Assembly: GCA_002686115.1 (NCBI GenBank)
Contig: NZAF01000142.1
Location: 1-13,028 of the forward strand
Length of the DNA: 13,028 nt
Source of the DNA: Halobacteriovorax sp.
GTDB lineage: Bacteria > Bdellovibrionota > Bacteriovoracia > Bacteriovoracales > Bacteriovoracaceae
Direction of reading: 5' to 3'
Shown: positions 6,780 to 12,460 of the stretch, piece after piece
Layout: each line of letters opens with the position of its first letter
Position numbering within the stretch: position 1 is the first letter of the stretch
Translations under genes and position numbers: made by a program
Notes under the pieces: model-generated
What the model was told of the DNA's origin: nothing
What the model saw: only the letters and a program-made list of their open reading frames with translations
The model's database searches: none

Positions 6780-7793
6780 TTACCAACGATATAGAGCTGA
6801 TGCCCAAGTAAAGCCAGAGCCAAAAGCTGCTGAAGCAACAAGCATTCCCTCTTTAAGTTTTCCCTCTTTTACAGCGTCATTCATACCAAGAGGAATCGTC
6901 GCGGCAGTTGTATTTCCATACTTTTGAATTGTATTAAAAATCTTTTCTTCTGGTATACCCATGACTTCAGCAACTTTAGAATTAATTCTTAAGTTGGCCT
7001 GATGAAATAAAAATAAATCAATATCTTCAAGAGATACCCTATGTTTAACACAAAGTTCTTGTAGACATTGGGCCATCCTTTTGACTGCGTGAACAAATAC
7101 AGTTTTTCCATTCATTTGCGGATAATGAAGCCCCTCATCAAGCATTTGCTGATCAATTCTTACTGGTCTTTCAAAAGAGTTTCCAGGCCCTGGAAGCCAA
7201 AGTTCTTTAGCAAACTTCCCATCACTATGTAAGTGAGCATCAATAAAGCATCTCTCTTTGGTTCTATCTTCAACATCACAAGCACTCATAATAACGGCAC
7301 CAGCACCATCTCCAAATAAAACGGAAACAGTTCTCCCCTCAGGAGTTTTATCAAGGCCTTTTGAGTGAACTTCTGCACCAACAACAAGTACATTTTTATG
7401 ACTACCACTGCTTATAAATTTATCGGCAACAGACATTGCATATAAAAATCCAGTACACTGCTGTCTTAAATCAATTGCAGGAATTTCTGGAAGATCAAGT
7501 TTCGCCTGTAAAAAACATCCCGAACCAGGAAAGTCATGATCTGGGGACAACGTTGCAAAGACAATCATATCGATTTCATTCTTATCGATTCCTGCACTTT
7601 TTATTGCCTCTAAACTAGCATTTAAGGCAAGGTCAGAAGTACCTTGGTCATCACTAACCCATCTACGTTCAACAATACCTGTTCTTTGTTGGATCCATTC
7701 ATCAGAAGTATCCATCATTTTTTCTAAATCAAAATTTGTAAAAACATTATCCGGCACATAAGAGCCAACACCAATAATCTTACTTGCTTTCAT
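6780..7793 (-). CDS. Beta-ketoacyl-ACP synthase III (FabH-like)
   Basis: Product of 337 aa. The family condenses an acyl-CoA (usually acetyl-CoA) with malonyl-ACP to start fatty-acid synthesis. The thiolase-fold catalytic triad is present: C113 (RQQCTGF), H264 (FHQAN) and N294 (GNTTAAT). TSDEWIQQRTGI near the N-terminus and the C-terminal SAAFGSGFTWAS are also typical. It is about 20 residues longer than E. coli FabH (317); the extra length lies around residues 175-230, between the GDGAGA block and the catalytic His. The gene stands alone rather than in a plsX-fabH-fabD cluster, so it could be a second synthase with another starter preference. AAAGGAT precedes the ATG, and TGTTATAAG upstream is a plausible extended -10. 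Confidence 0.92.
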   Translation of the reverse strand: MKASKIIGVGSYVPDNVFTNFDLEKMMDTSDEWIQQRTGIVERRWVSDDQGTSDLALNASLEAIKSAGIDKNEIDMIVFATLSPDHDFPGSGCFLQAKLDLPEIPAIDLRQQCTGFLYAMSVADKFISSGSHKNVLVVGAEVHSKGLDKTPEGRTVSVLFGDGAGAVIMSACDVEDRTKERCFIDAHLHSDGKFAKELWLPGPGNSFERPVRIDQQMLDEGLHYPQMNGKTVFVHAVKRMAQCLQELCVKHRVSLEDIDLFLFHQANLRINSKVAEVMGIPEEKIFNTIQKYGNTTAATIPLGMNDAVKEGKLKEGMLVASAAFGSGFTWASALYRW

Positions 7794-7820
7794 AATTATC
7801 CTTTTAAAATATAAAGCTAT

Positions 7821-7829
7821 CTTATAACA
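7821..7829 (-). promoter_or_regulatory. Possible extended -10 of the FabH-like gene
   Basis: TGTTATAAG on the minus strand has a five-of-six -10 hexamer with the TGn extension, about 28 nt before the start codon. No convincing -35 box is visible. Confidence 0.4.
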
Positions 7830-7892
7830 AGTTTAGTCATATTTAAACAGAAACGACTCACTAAAGAAGTGTTTTACTCCAGTATGATTTCC

Positions 7893-7921
7893 TTGGAAAG
7901 TCTCATGTAAATTGTTACCAT
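7893..7921 (+). promoter_or_regulatory. Possible promoter of the endonuclease I gene
   Basis: TTGGAA (7893-7898), a 17-bp spacer and TACCAT (7916-7921) are visible, and TG one base before the -10 makes it extended. A start near 7928 leaves a short leader with AAGGAT (7932-7937), 5 nt before the GTG start codon. Confidence 0.45.
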
Positions 7922-7942
7922 TTAAATATCCAAGGATAGATT

Positions 7943-8803
7943 GTGAAAAAAAATATTATTAAGATACCCATTATTTTATTTATCTTTAGTCACTCCTATG
8001 CTTTTCTTAGTGACTTTAAGTACTACCCTCAAGAACTTATAGACCTTGTTGAAAATAGTTCAGAGAGCTCATCACCGCAAATAAAAGATAAACTCTTTGA
8101 AGTTCTCGATGGCATTCATATTAAAAATGATAATTCGCAAGATGAAATCGTTAAAGAATGTAGCGACAATCAAAAGTGCTACTCTCAAAGAAGAGACATG
8201 TCCTATAAACAAGCAAGAAAATATATGTTTGGAGACATCTATTTAAGGAAAACTCAATCAGGATCATACTTTATAGTAGATAAGTACTGTAAAAAGAGTT
8301 ATGGAAAGTCTGCTGGTGTAGGGCCCATGAGAATTCCTAATCACCAATTAATTAATTGTGAACATACATGGCCTCAAAGTAGATTTTCGAAACGTTTTTC
8401 AAAGTCTCTCCAAAAAAATGATTTACACCACCTCTACCCCGTGAACTCAAGAGCAAATTCAACTCGTGGAAATATTATCTTTGGTGAAGTAAATGGTGAC
8501 GTTATTTCTAAAGACTGCCAGTCATCATCAAGAGGAACTATTGATTATAAAAACTCTACTACGAAATCTTTTGAGCCTCCTGTTGAGCATAGAGGAAATA
8601 TTGCGAGGGCCTTATTCTACTTCTCAATAAGGTACAAGCTTTCAATAAGTGACGAAGAAGAGTTTTACTTAAGAAGATGGCACCGAGAAGACCCTGTTGA
8701 TAACGATGAAAGACAGTCCAATCAAAAAATATTTCTGATCCAAAAAAATAGAAACCCATTTATTGATCAGCCAAGTCTAGTCTCCCAGGTAGGTGATTTT
8801 TAA
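7943..8803 (+). CDS. Exported endonuclease I (EndA/NucM family)
   Basis: Product of 286 aa starting at GTG, with AAGGAT 5 nt upstream. Residues 1-20 are a Sec signal peptide ending SHSYA, so the enzyme acts in the periplasm or outside the cell. The family cuts double-stranded DNA (often also RNA) non-specifically with a beta-beta-alpha-metal site. The family core is well kept: NCEHTWPQSRF (138-148, with the E140/H141 pair), DLHHLYPVNSRANSTRGN (160-177), PPVEHRGNIARALFYFSIRY (212-231) and WHREDPVDNDE (246-256). The tail NRNPFID matches the family end. Six cysteines in the mature part (73, 79, 116, 139, 192 and one fewer if processed differently) could form disulfides. In a predatory bacterium it could degrade prey DNA; that role is inferred. 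A basic lipoprotein gene follows after 2 nt. Confidence 0.94.
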   Translation: MKKNIIKIPIILFIFSHSYAFLSDFKYYPQELIDLVENSSESSSPQIKDKLFEVLDGIHIKNDNSQDEIVKECSDNQKCYSQRRDMSYKQARKYMFGDIYLRKTQSGSYFIVDKYCKKSYGKSAGVGPMRIPNHQLINCEHTWPQSRFSKRFSKSLQKNDLHHLYPVNSRANSTRGNIIFGEVNGDVISKDCQSSSRGTIDYKNSTTKSFEPPVEHRGNIARALFYFSIRYKLSISDEEEFYLRRWHREDPVDNDERQSNQKIFLIQKNRNPFIDQPSLVSQVGDF

Positions 8804-8805
8804 AT

Positions 8806-9258
8806 ATGCGCTTATTGTTTCTAATTTTTTCAATACTTATTCTTCACTCATGTGCAACACCGATAAAGAGACCACAAAACAGACCTCGTGCTATAAGTGC
8901 GAAAGAAAAACTCTTAGAGTATTATAGAAATTTAAGGGCCAAAGAATGGAAGAACAGAACCCAAAAGCAAAAAAGAATTAAACGTTCTGCTAGAGCATAT
9001 AAAAGACCTAAGCCAGCGCCAAAAAGACGTCAGATCAAACAAGTTCACAAAATTAAATGGGTTGATAAAGATTCTCAAAAAGTGGAAATTGAACAAAACC
9101 TTGCTTACTACTGTATGAAAAACCGCAAGAGCTCAAAATTTTCTAACGAGGCTGAATGCTATGCATTTACTGAAGATATTAGGATGAATTGTTTAGAAAA
9201 GTATGAGAAAGGAGATGCGAGACTTACAAGTTGTGTAAAGACCCGCATTAAAAATTAA
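8806..9258 (+). CDS. Very basic putative lipoprotein
   Basis: Product of 150 aa. A lipobox LHSC (13-16) ends a short hydrophobic signal, so C16 should be lipidated and the protein anchored in the envelope. Ser rather than Asp follows at the -1 side and Ala at +2, which fits outer-membrane sorting by the usual rule. Residues 17-88 contain 27 Lys/Arg against 4 Asp/Glu, looking like a flexible polycationic stalk. The C-terminal part has four cysteines (103, 118, 129, 143), spaced as a small disulfide-bonded module. No family recognised. It starts 2 nt after the endonuclease I stop and is surely co-transcribed; nucleic-acid or cell-wall binding is an inference from charge. Its stop overlaps the opposing small gene by 4 bp. 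Confidence 0.85.
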   Translation: MRLLFLIFSILILHSCATPIKRPQNRPRAISAKEKLLEYYRNLRAKEWKNRTQKQKRIKRSARAYKRPKPAPKRRQIKQVHKIKWVDKDSQKVEIEQNLAYYCMKNRKSSKFSNEAECYAFTEDIRMNCLEKYEKGDARLTSCVKTRIKN

Positions 9259-9431
9259 AGACCTAGATCTTTTAAATTTTCCTGATTTGCACCTTTAGTG
9301 GCATCAACTACTGAGGCATCTTTGATAACGACTTCCTCAGTTTCAACTTTCTCTTTCATGGGAAAATTGCGATTTTGCTTAAGTGCTTCACTTTCAATTT
9401 CTTCCAAACGAAATCTTTCTCTTAAACTCAC
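9255..9431 (-). CDS. Small protein of unknown function (58 aa)
   Basis: The frame is open from 9452, but GTG 9431 is the better start: GGGAGG lies 5 nt upstream of it, while the ATG at 9452 has no ribosome site. The 58-aa product is charged and soluble (MSLRERFRLEEIESEALKQN at the N-terminus). It probably forms one amphipathic helix followed by an acidic and then a polar tail. No signal peptide, membrane segment or known motif is seen. The good Shine-Dalgarno sequence, a plausible upstream promoter and the packed tail-to-tail arrangement support a real gene. The lack of a recognisable family keeps confidence moderate. Confidence 0.6.
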   Translation of the reverse strand: MSLRERFRLEEIESEALKQNRNFPMKEKVETEEVVIKDASVVDATKGANQENLKDLGL

Positions 9432-9462
9432 GAGGACCTCCCTTGTATACATTTTGCGAGAA

Positions 9463-9476
9463 TTGAGCTAGCTCAA
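9463..9476. promoter_or_regulatory. 14-bp perfect palindrome, possible operator
   Basis: TTGAGCTAGCTCAA is a perfect two-fold palindrome in the divergent intergenic region. It lies 32 bp upstream of the 58-aa gene's start and just downstream of that gene's predicted transcription start, a common place for a repressor dimer. No regulator is identified. Confidence 0.45.
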
Positions 9477-9484
9477 CAAAAATT

Positions 9485-9513
9485 ATCTTATCCTTACAAT
9501 CATGAACCGTCAA
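9485..9513 (-). promoter_or_regulatory. Possible promoter of the 58-aa gene
   Basis: On the minus strand TTGACG (9508-9513), a 17-bp spacer and TAAGAT (9485-9490) are visible. Transcription would begin near 9478, placing the palindrome at about +2 to +15 of the message. Confidence 0.45.
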
Positions 9514-9568
9514 CAGATGTAAGAATTAGTATATATTTTACCTATTATCATTACTAAGTTATTAAATT

Positions 9569-9574
9569 TATAAT
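9569..9574 (+). promoter_or_regulatory. Possible -10 element of the SRPBCC-DTW operon
   Basis: A perfect TATAAT sits 31 nt before the ATG at 9606 in an AT-rich stretch. There is no convincing -35. The predicted start is near 9581. Confidence 0.45.
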
Positions 9575-9579
9575 TAAAA

Positions 9580-9598
9580 CATGCTTATTTATAGCATG
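9580..9598 (+). other. Hairpin at the 5' end of the SRPBCC-DTW message
   Basis: CATGCT (9580-9585) and AGCATG (9593-9598) pair around a 7-nt loop. The 3' arm touches the ribosome site GAGGA (9598-9602), and the 5' arm begins about where transcription is predicted to start. Confidence 0.4.
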
Positions 9599-9605
9599 AG
9601 GATAA

Positions 9606-10064
9606 ATGAAAAGAGTTAGAGTAAAAACCAAAGTTAAAGCAAAAGCTAAAGACATCATTAAGTCTTTTGATGTGGACTTTTTCCTAAAACTCTCCCCTCC
9701 GTTTCTTGATGTAGAAGTTAATCAATTCGATGGATATAAAACAGAAGACAGTATAAAGATCACTACAAACTTTTTAGGTTATTATCAGTTTTGGCACAAT
9801 CAAGTGATCGATTATTTTGAAACGGATAAAGAAGTATCCTTTATTGAGCAGGCAATTGAGACTCCATTTCCTGTAACTTCATGGCAGCATAAGCACAAGA
9901 TCATCCAAATTGATGATGAGCACTGCTACATCATTGATGACGTTGAATATAGCTGTGTTAACTTCTTCTTTGAAAACATGATTTACCCAGCTGTTTTTTT
10001 GACAATGTATTATAGAAGACCTGTCTATGTTGATAAGTTTCATTTTAAAAGTGACCAATTGTGA
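9606..10064 (+). CDS. SRPBCC (START/Bet v 1-like) family protein, probable
   Basis: Product of 152 aa. Size and order of elements fit a small ligand-binding SRPBCC fold: a basic N-terminus, then FFLKLSPPFLDVEVNQFDG, a long beta-rich middle, and the block TPFPVTSWQHKHKIIQIDDEHCYIIDDVEYSC, which resembles the polyketide-cyclase-like members. The assignment rests on overall pattern and is moderate. The first 18 residues are unusually rich in Lys, Arg and Val (KRVRVKTKVKAKAKD). GAGGA lies 3-4 nt before the ATG. The gene ends in a GTGA overlap with the DTW gene, so the two are translationally coupled and probably act in a common context, though no link between these families is known to me. Confidence 0.8.
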   Translation: MKRVRVKTKVKAKAKDIIKSFDVDFFLKLSPPFLDVEVNQFDGYKTEDSIKITTNFLGYYQFWHNQVIDYFETDKEVSFIEQAIETPFPVTSWQHKHKIIQIDDEHCYIIDDVEYSCVNFFFENMIYPAVFLTMYYRRPVYVDKFHFKSDQL

Positions 10065-10630
10065 GTAAAAGAAAGACATGCGACATTTGTAAAAGACCAG
10101 AAAAAGCTTGTTATTGTCATACAATAAAGAAATACCGCAACAACTTCCCAGTATTAATTATTAGGCATTTTAACGAAGAGTCACATCCTTTTAATACGGC
10201 ACGAATGGCCGAGATGACTTATGATAATTTAGAAATAATAAGTTCAAATCACCCTGAACTTGATCAAAGAATTGAATCATTTATTAAAGACCATAACCCA
10301 TTTCTTCTCTTTAAAAGTCATTACTCAAGAAAGTTTAATTGTAAAGAAGAGGAATTCCTCTACAAAGCAATGATCGTCATTGATGGAACCTGGGATCAAG
10401 CAAAGGGAATCTTATACTCTAAAGAGTCACTTCAAAACTTACATCAACTTCACCTAGATCATGATGTAGAGTCTATATATAAGCCAATAAGAAAGGCCTG
10501 CTCAAAAAGTTTTCTCTCGACTCTTGAAGCAATAACAATGACCTTGGAAAGTATTGAAAAGGTAAACCTACAAGAAAGTCTCTCGCCACTGAAATACGTA
10601 GTTGAATGGCAAAAAAAATGGTCTCCGTAG
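10061..10630 (+). CDS. DTW-domain tRNA-uridine aminocarboxypropyltransferase
   Basis: Product of 189 aa starting with GTG. The DTW family (E. coli TapT/YfiP and relatives, human DTWD1/2) transfers the 3-amino-3-carboxypropyl group of S-adenosylmethionine to uridine in tRNA, giving acp3U. Visible are a likely zinc site at the N-terminus, C7 and C10 with C17 and C19 (CDICKRPEKACYC), the name-giving DGTW (108-111, in VIDGTWDQAK) and the late motif FLSTLEA (151-157). The start overlaps the stop of the SRPBCC gene by 4 bp. The paralogue and tRNA position (47 or other) cannot be decided here. The last 20 bases contain part of a terminator hairpin that works on the opposite strand. Confidence 0.92.
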   Translation: MSKRKTCDICKRPEKACYCHTIKKYRNNFPVLIIRHFNEESHPFNTARMAEMTYDNLEIISSNHPELDQRIESFIKDHNPFLLFKSHYSRKFNCKEEEFLYKAMIVIDGTWDQAKGILYSKESLQNLHQLHLDHDVESIYKPIRKACSKSFLSTLEAITMTLESIEKVNLQESLSPLKYVVEWQKKWSP

Positions 10631-10638
10631 AGACCATT
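10611..10638 (-). terminator. Intrinsic terminator of the HiPIP gene, inside the DTW gene's end
   Basis: AATGGTCTC (10617-10625) and GAGACCATT (10630-10638) form a perfect 9-bp stem with a 4-nt loop. Read on the minus strand the stem runs into a T tract (complement of the A run 10611-10618). On the plus strand it is followed by CGTTTATATA, a poor tract. The stop codon of the DTW gene lies in the loop. Confidence 0.85.
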
Positions 10639-10662
10639 CGTTTATATAAAAAAAACAATTAA

Positions 10663-11013
10663 TTAGCTATTTTTTCTCCAAGACTTACACCAACCGCACT
10701 TAGAAACGTACTTATTTGCCATCATAGCACAACGTCCATAACCATCGATTTCCTTGTCTGCTTTACCTTTTTTATTAGGCTCGTAAAACTTACAATTTCC
10801 ACAATTTGGATTATCAGCCGCATTTTTCTTATACTTTTTATGATCTTTTGCATCTGCTGCATTTAAAACGTAATCTAGTCTTTCTTTATTCTTAGCAACT
10901 TTTTTTCCTGCCGGCGCAGTTCCCGCCTTACATGCTTCAGCTAAAACTGTTGGTGCAACTGTTAAGGCAGATAGCCCTAGTAATGCTTTTTTAAAAAAAT
11001 CACGTCTTTTCAT
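10663..11013 (-). CDS. High-potential iron-sulfur protein (HiPIP), Tat-exported
   Basis: Product of 116 aa. The N-terminus KRRDFFKKALLG is a twin-arginine signal, with cleavage likely after VLA at residue 25, so the folded cluster protein acts in the periplasm as a one-electron carrier. The [4Fe-4S] ligands follow the HiPIP spacing: C71 and C74 (CGNCKFY), C95 (GRCAMM) and C109 (GWCKSW), with 13 residues between the last two. An additional C106 just before GW is unusual. The mature part is very Lys-rich. AAGGAG lies 5 nt before the ATG. The gene appears monocistronic, with an extended -10 upstream and a terminator downstream. The electron donor and acceptor are not indicated by neighbours. Confidence 0.93.
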   Translation of the reverse strand: MKRRDFFKKALLGLSALTVAPTVLAEACKAGTAPAGKKVAKNKERLDYVLNAADAKDHKKYKKNAADNPNCGNCKFYEPNKKGKADKEIDGYGRCAMMANKYVSKCGWCKSWRKNS

Positions 11014-11041
11014 TTATATCTCCTTGTAAAAATATAGATCT

Positions 11042-11050
11042 AATATAGCA
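11042..11050 (-). promoter_or_regulatory. Possible extended -10 of the HiPIP gene
   Basis: TGCTATATT on the minus strand is a five-of-six -10 hexamer with the TGn extension, giving a leader of about 22 nt that contains AAGGAG. No clear -35 box is visible. Confidence 0.45.
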
Positions 11051-11117
11051 GACAATTACCTTCAAGAACATTGACAAAGATCAGATTTCAGGAAAAATTT
11101 TCAATAATTTCAAGTGT

Positions 11118-11149
11118 TTGACACATCAAACTATGGTTGGTGCTATAAT
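11118..11149 (+). promoter_or_regulatory. Promoter of bpt, predicted leaderless start
   Basis: A perfect TTGACA (11118-11123) and a perfect TATAAT (11144-11149) are separated by 20 bp. The spacer is long, but TGC directly before the -10 makes it an extended element. Six bases separate the -10 from the ATG at 11156, so the transcript should begin at the start codon. Confidence 0.65.
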
Positions 11150-11155
11150 AATCAA

Positions 11156-11851
11156 ATGAGATTGCTAACCTCTCCAAAATTATCACCTGAAAGTAAATGT
11201 CCCTACTTGGAAGACCAATTGGAGAGACATGAATTCTTCTTTGCTGACGAATTAAAACAAGAAGAAATGGACTTTTTACTATCAAAGGGCTGGAGAAAAT
11301 TTGCTCAATTTCTTTTCAGGCCTTCATGCGCTCATTGTAAAAAATGTCTCCCCCTAAGAGTTGATGTAAAGACTTTTAAACCATCGAAGTCCCAAAGAAG
11401 AAATATAAAAAAGAATCATGATATCACTGTCAAACATGGACCACTTAAATATAAGAATGAACACTTTGCGCTCTTTAAAAAGCACTCTTATAAGCGTTTT
11501 GATAAATCAGATATAGAAAATGAAAGAGACTTCGTTCAAACATTCTTCATCGATGCAGGAACAGGTTATCTAAGCGAGTTCTATCTAGACCATGAACTTG
11601 TCGCTTATGGGATTCTTGATAGAACAGATAATGCACTAAGTTCAGTTTACTTTGTTTTTGATCCTGAATATGAAAATAGAGGCCTGGGTATTTTTGGGGC
11701 AATTTGTGAGATAGAACAAGCAAAGCTCTTAGAGCTTGATTATTATTACCTTGGTTATTGGATAGAAGAAAATAAGTCCATGCGCTATAAGAATAGTTTT
11801 AAACCACATGAACTCTATGATTGGGATTCTAAGACTTGGACTAAGGCCTAG
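11156..11851 (+). CDS. bpt: Aspartate/glutamate leucyltransferase (Bpt)
   Basis: Product of 231 aa. It transfers leucine from Leu-tRNA to proteins with N-terminal Asp or Glu, marking them for ClpS/ClpAP degradation (N-degron pathway, cytosol). Family blocks are ESKCPYLEDQLER at the N-terminus, FLFRPSCAHCKKCLPLRVDV (53-72, with C58, C61 and C64), then SQRRNIKKN, a GNAT-like half with VYFVFDPEYENRGLGIFG, and YLGYWIEENKSMRYKNSFKPHELYD near the end. The frame is open back to 11114, but the extra 14 residues would lie over the promoter, and the family normally begins near this Met. There is no Shine-Dalgarno sequence. The stop shares CTAG with the opposing gene. Confidence 0.94.
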   Translation: MRLLTSPKLSPESKCPYLEDQLERHEFFFADELKQEEMDFLLSKGWRKFAQFLFRPSCAHCKKCLPLRVDVKTFKPSKSQRRNIKKNHDITVKHGPLKYKNEHFALFKKHSYKRFDKSDIENERDFVQTFFIDAGTGYLSEFYLDHELVAYGILDRTDNALSSVYFVFDPEYENRGLGIFGAICEIEQAKLLELDYYYLGYWIEENKSMRYKNSFKPHELYDWDSKTWTKA

Positions 11852-12309
11852 TCTTCATAAGGTTCAAAGACCATATTTTTACAAGTATACGATTTTCCAA
11901 AAATTCCTTTTTTCATTGTTATATTAAATTTTGAGACATCAACTTCAGAAAATGTAGATGGATCATTGTAACTTTCTAAAATTTTAAATTCAGCCTTTGT
12001 GTTTTTCCATTCAGGTAAGATAATTATCGTCGACCTCAGACCTCGATCTATCCCAGTAATTAAATCACCCTCGGTCTTAGTAACTTTTCCGCCCTTTTGC
12101 AGACTAGCAATATACTCATCATCTATATAAAGCTCTAATGAGCAGCTATTATATGACTCTCCATTATCGTAATATATATTCATACAGTCTACATTATAAG
12201 CTCTACAGCCTTCGTCATTCACAAATGTACCACTAATTGCAACAGAATCCAGTCCAGCAAATGAAGAAAAACTAATAAATAATAATGGAATTAGAGCTTT
12301 AAATTTCAT
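11848..12309 (-). CDS. Secreted four-cysteine protein of unknown function
   Basis: Product of 153 aa. Residues 1-18 form a Sec signal peptide (KFKALIPLLFISFSSFA) with cleavage predicted before G19. The mature chain has four cysteines (35, 42, 56, 143), probably two disulfides, and an alternating hydrophobic/polar pattern suggesting an all-beta fold. It is mildly acidic with many Tyr and Asp. No family recognised. AAAGGAT lies 6 nt before the ATG. It is tail to tail with bpt, sharing the four bases CTAG that carry both stop codons, and no terminator hairpin with a T tract is visible there. Confidence 0.8.
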   Translation of the reverse strand: MKFKALIPLLFISFSSFAGLDSVAISGTFVNDEGCRAYNVDCMNIYYDNGESYNSCSLELYIDDEYIASLQKGGKVTKTEGDLITGIDRGLRSTIIILPEWKNTKAEFKILESYNDPSTFSEVDVSKFNITMKKGIFGKSYTCKNMVFEPYED

Positions 12310-12460
12310 CTTTGATCCTTTTAATTAAATTTGGCTTAACTTATCCAATAATCTTTAACTTTACACAAGAATAGAGAACAAATAAGAAATATATACACGT
12401 AGCAAATGGCTGATTTTATGTTAAAAGTAAATAAAAGACGATTATATCCGATAAAAGGTT

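Noticed and set aside
7436..7618. 60-aa open frame on the plus strand
   Set aside because: Antisense shadow within the FabH-like gene with no ribosome site.
9250..9283. AT-rich inverted repeat at the junction of the lipoprotein and 58-aa genes as a bidirectional terminator
   Set aside because: The arms do not match without a two-base bulge and contain almost no G:C pairs.
9879..10124. 81-aa open frame on the minus strand
   Set aside because: It crosses the coupled SRPBCC-DTW junction antisense to two supported genes.
11071..11076. A second TTGACA upstream of bpt
   Set aside because: No -10-like hexamer at 16-18 bp downstream; the TTGACA at 11118 with TATAAT is better supported.
11832..11855. 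Inverted repeat GACTA/TAGTC at the bpt stop as a terminator
   Set aside because: Only five base pairs and no T tract on either strand.
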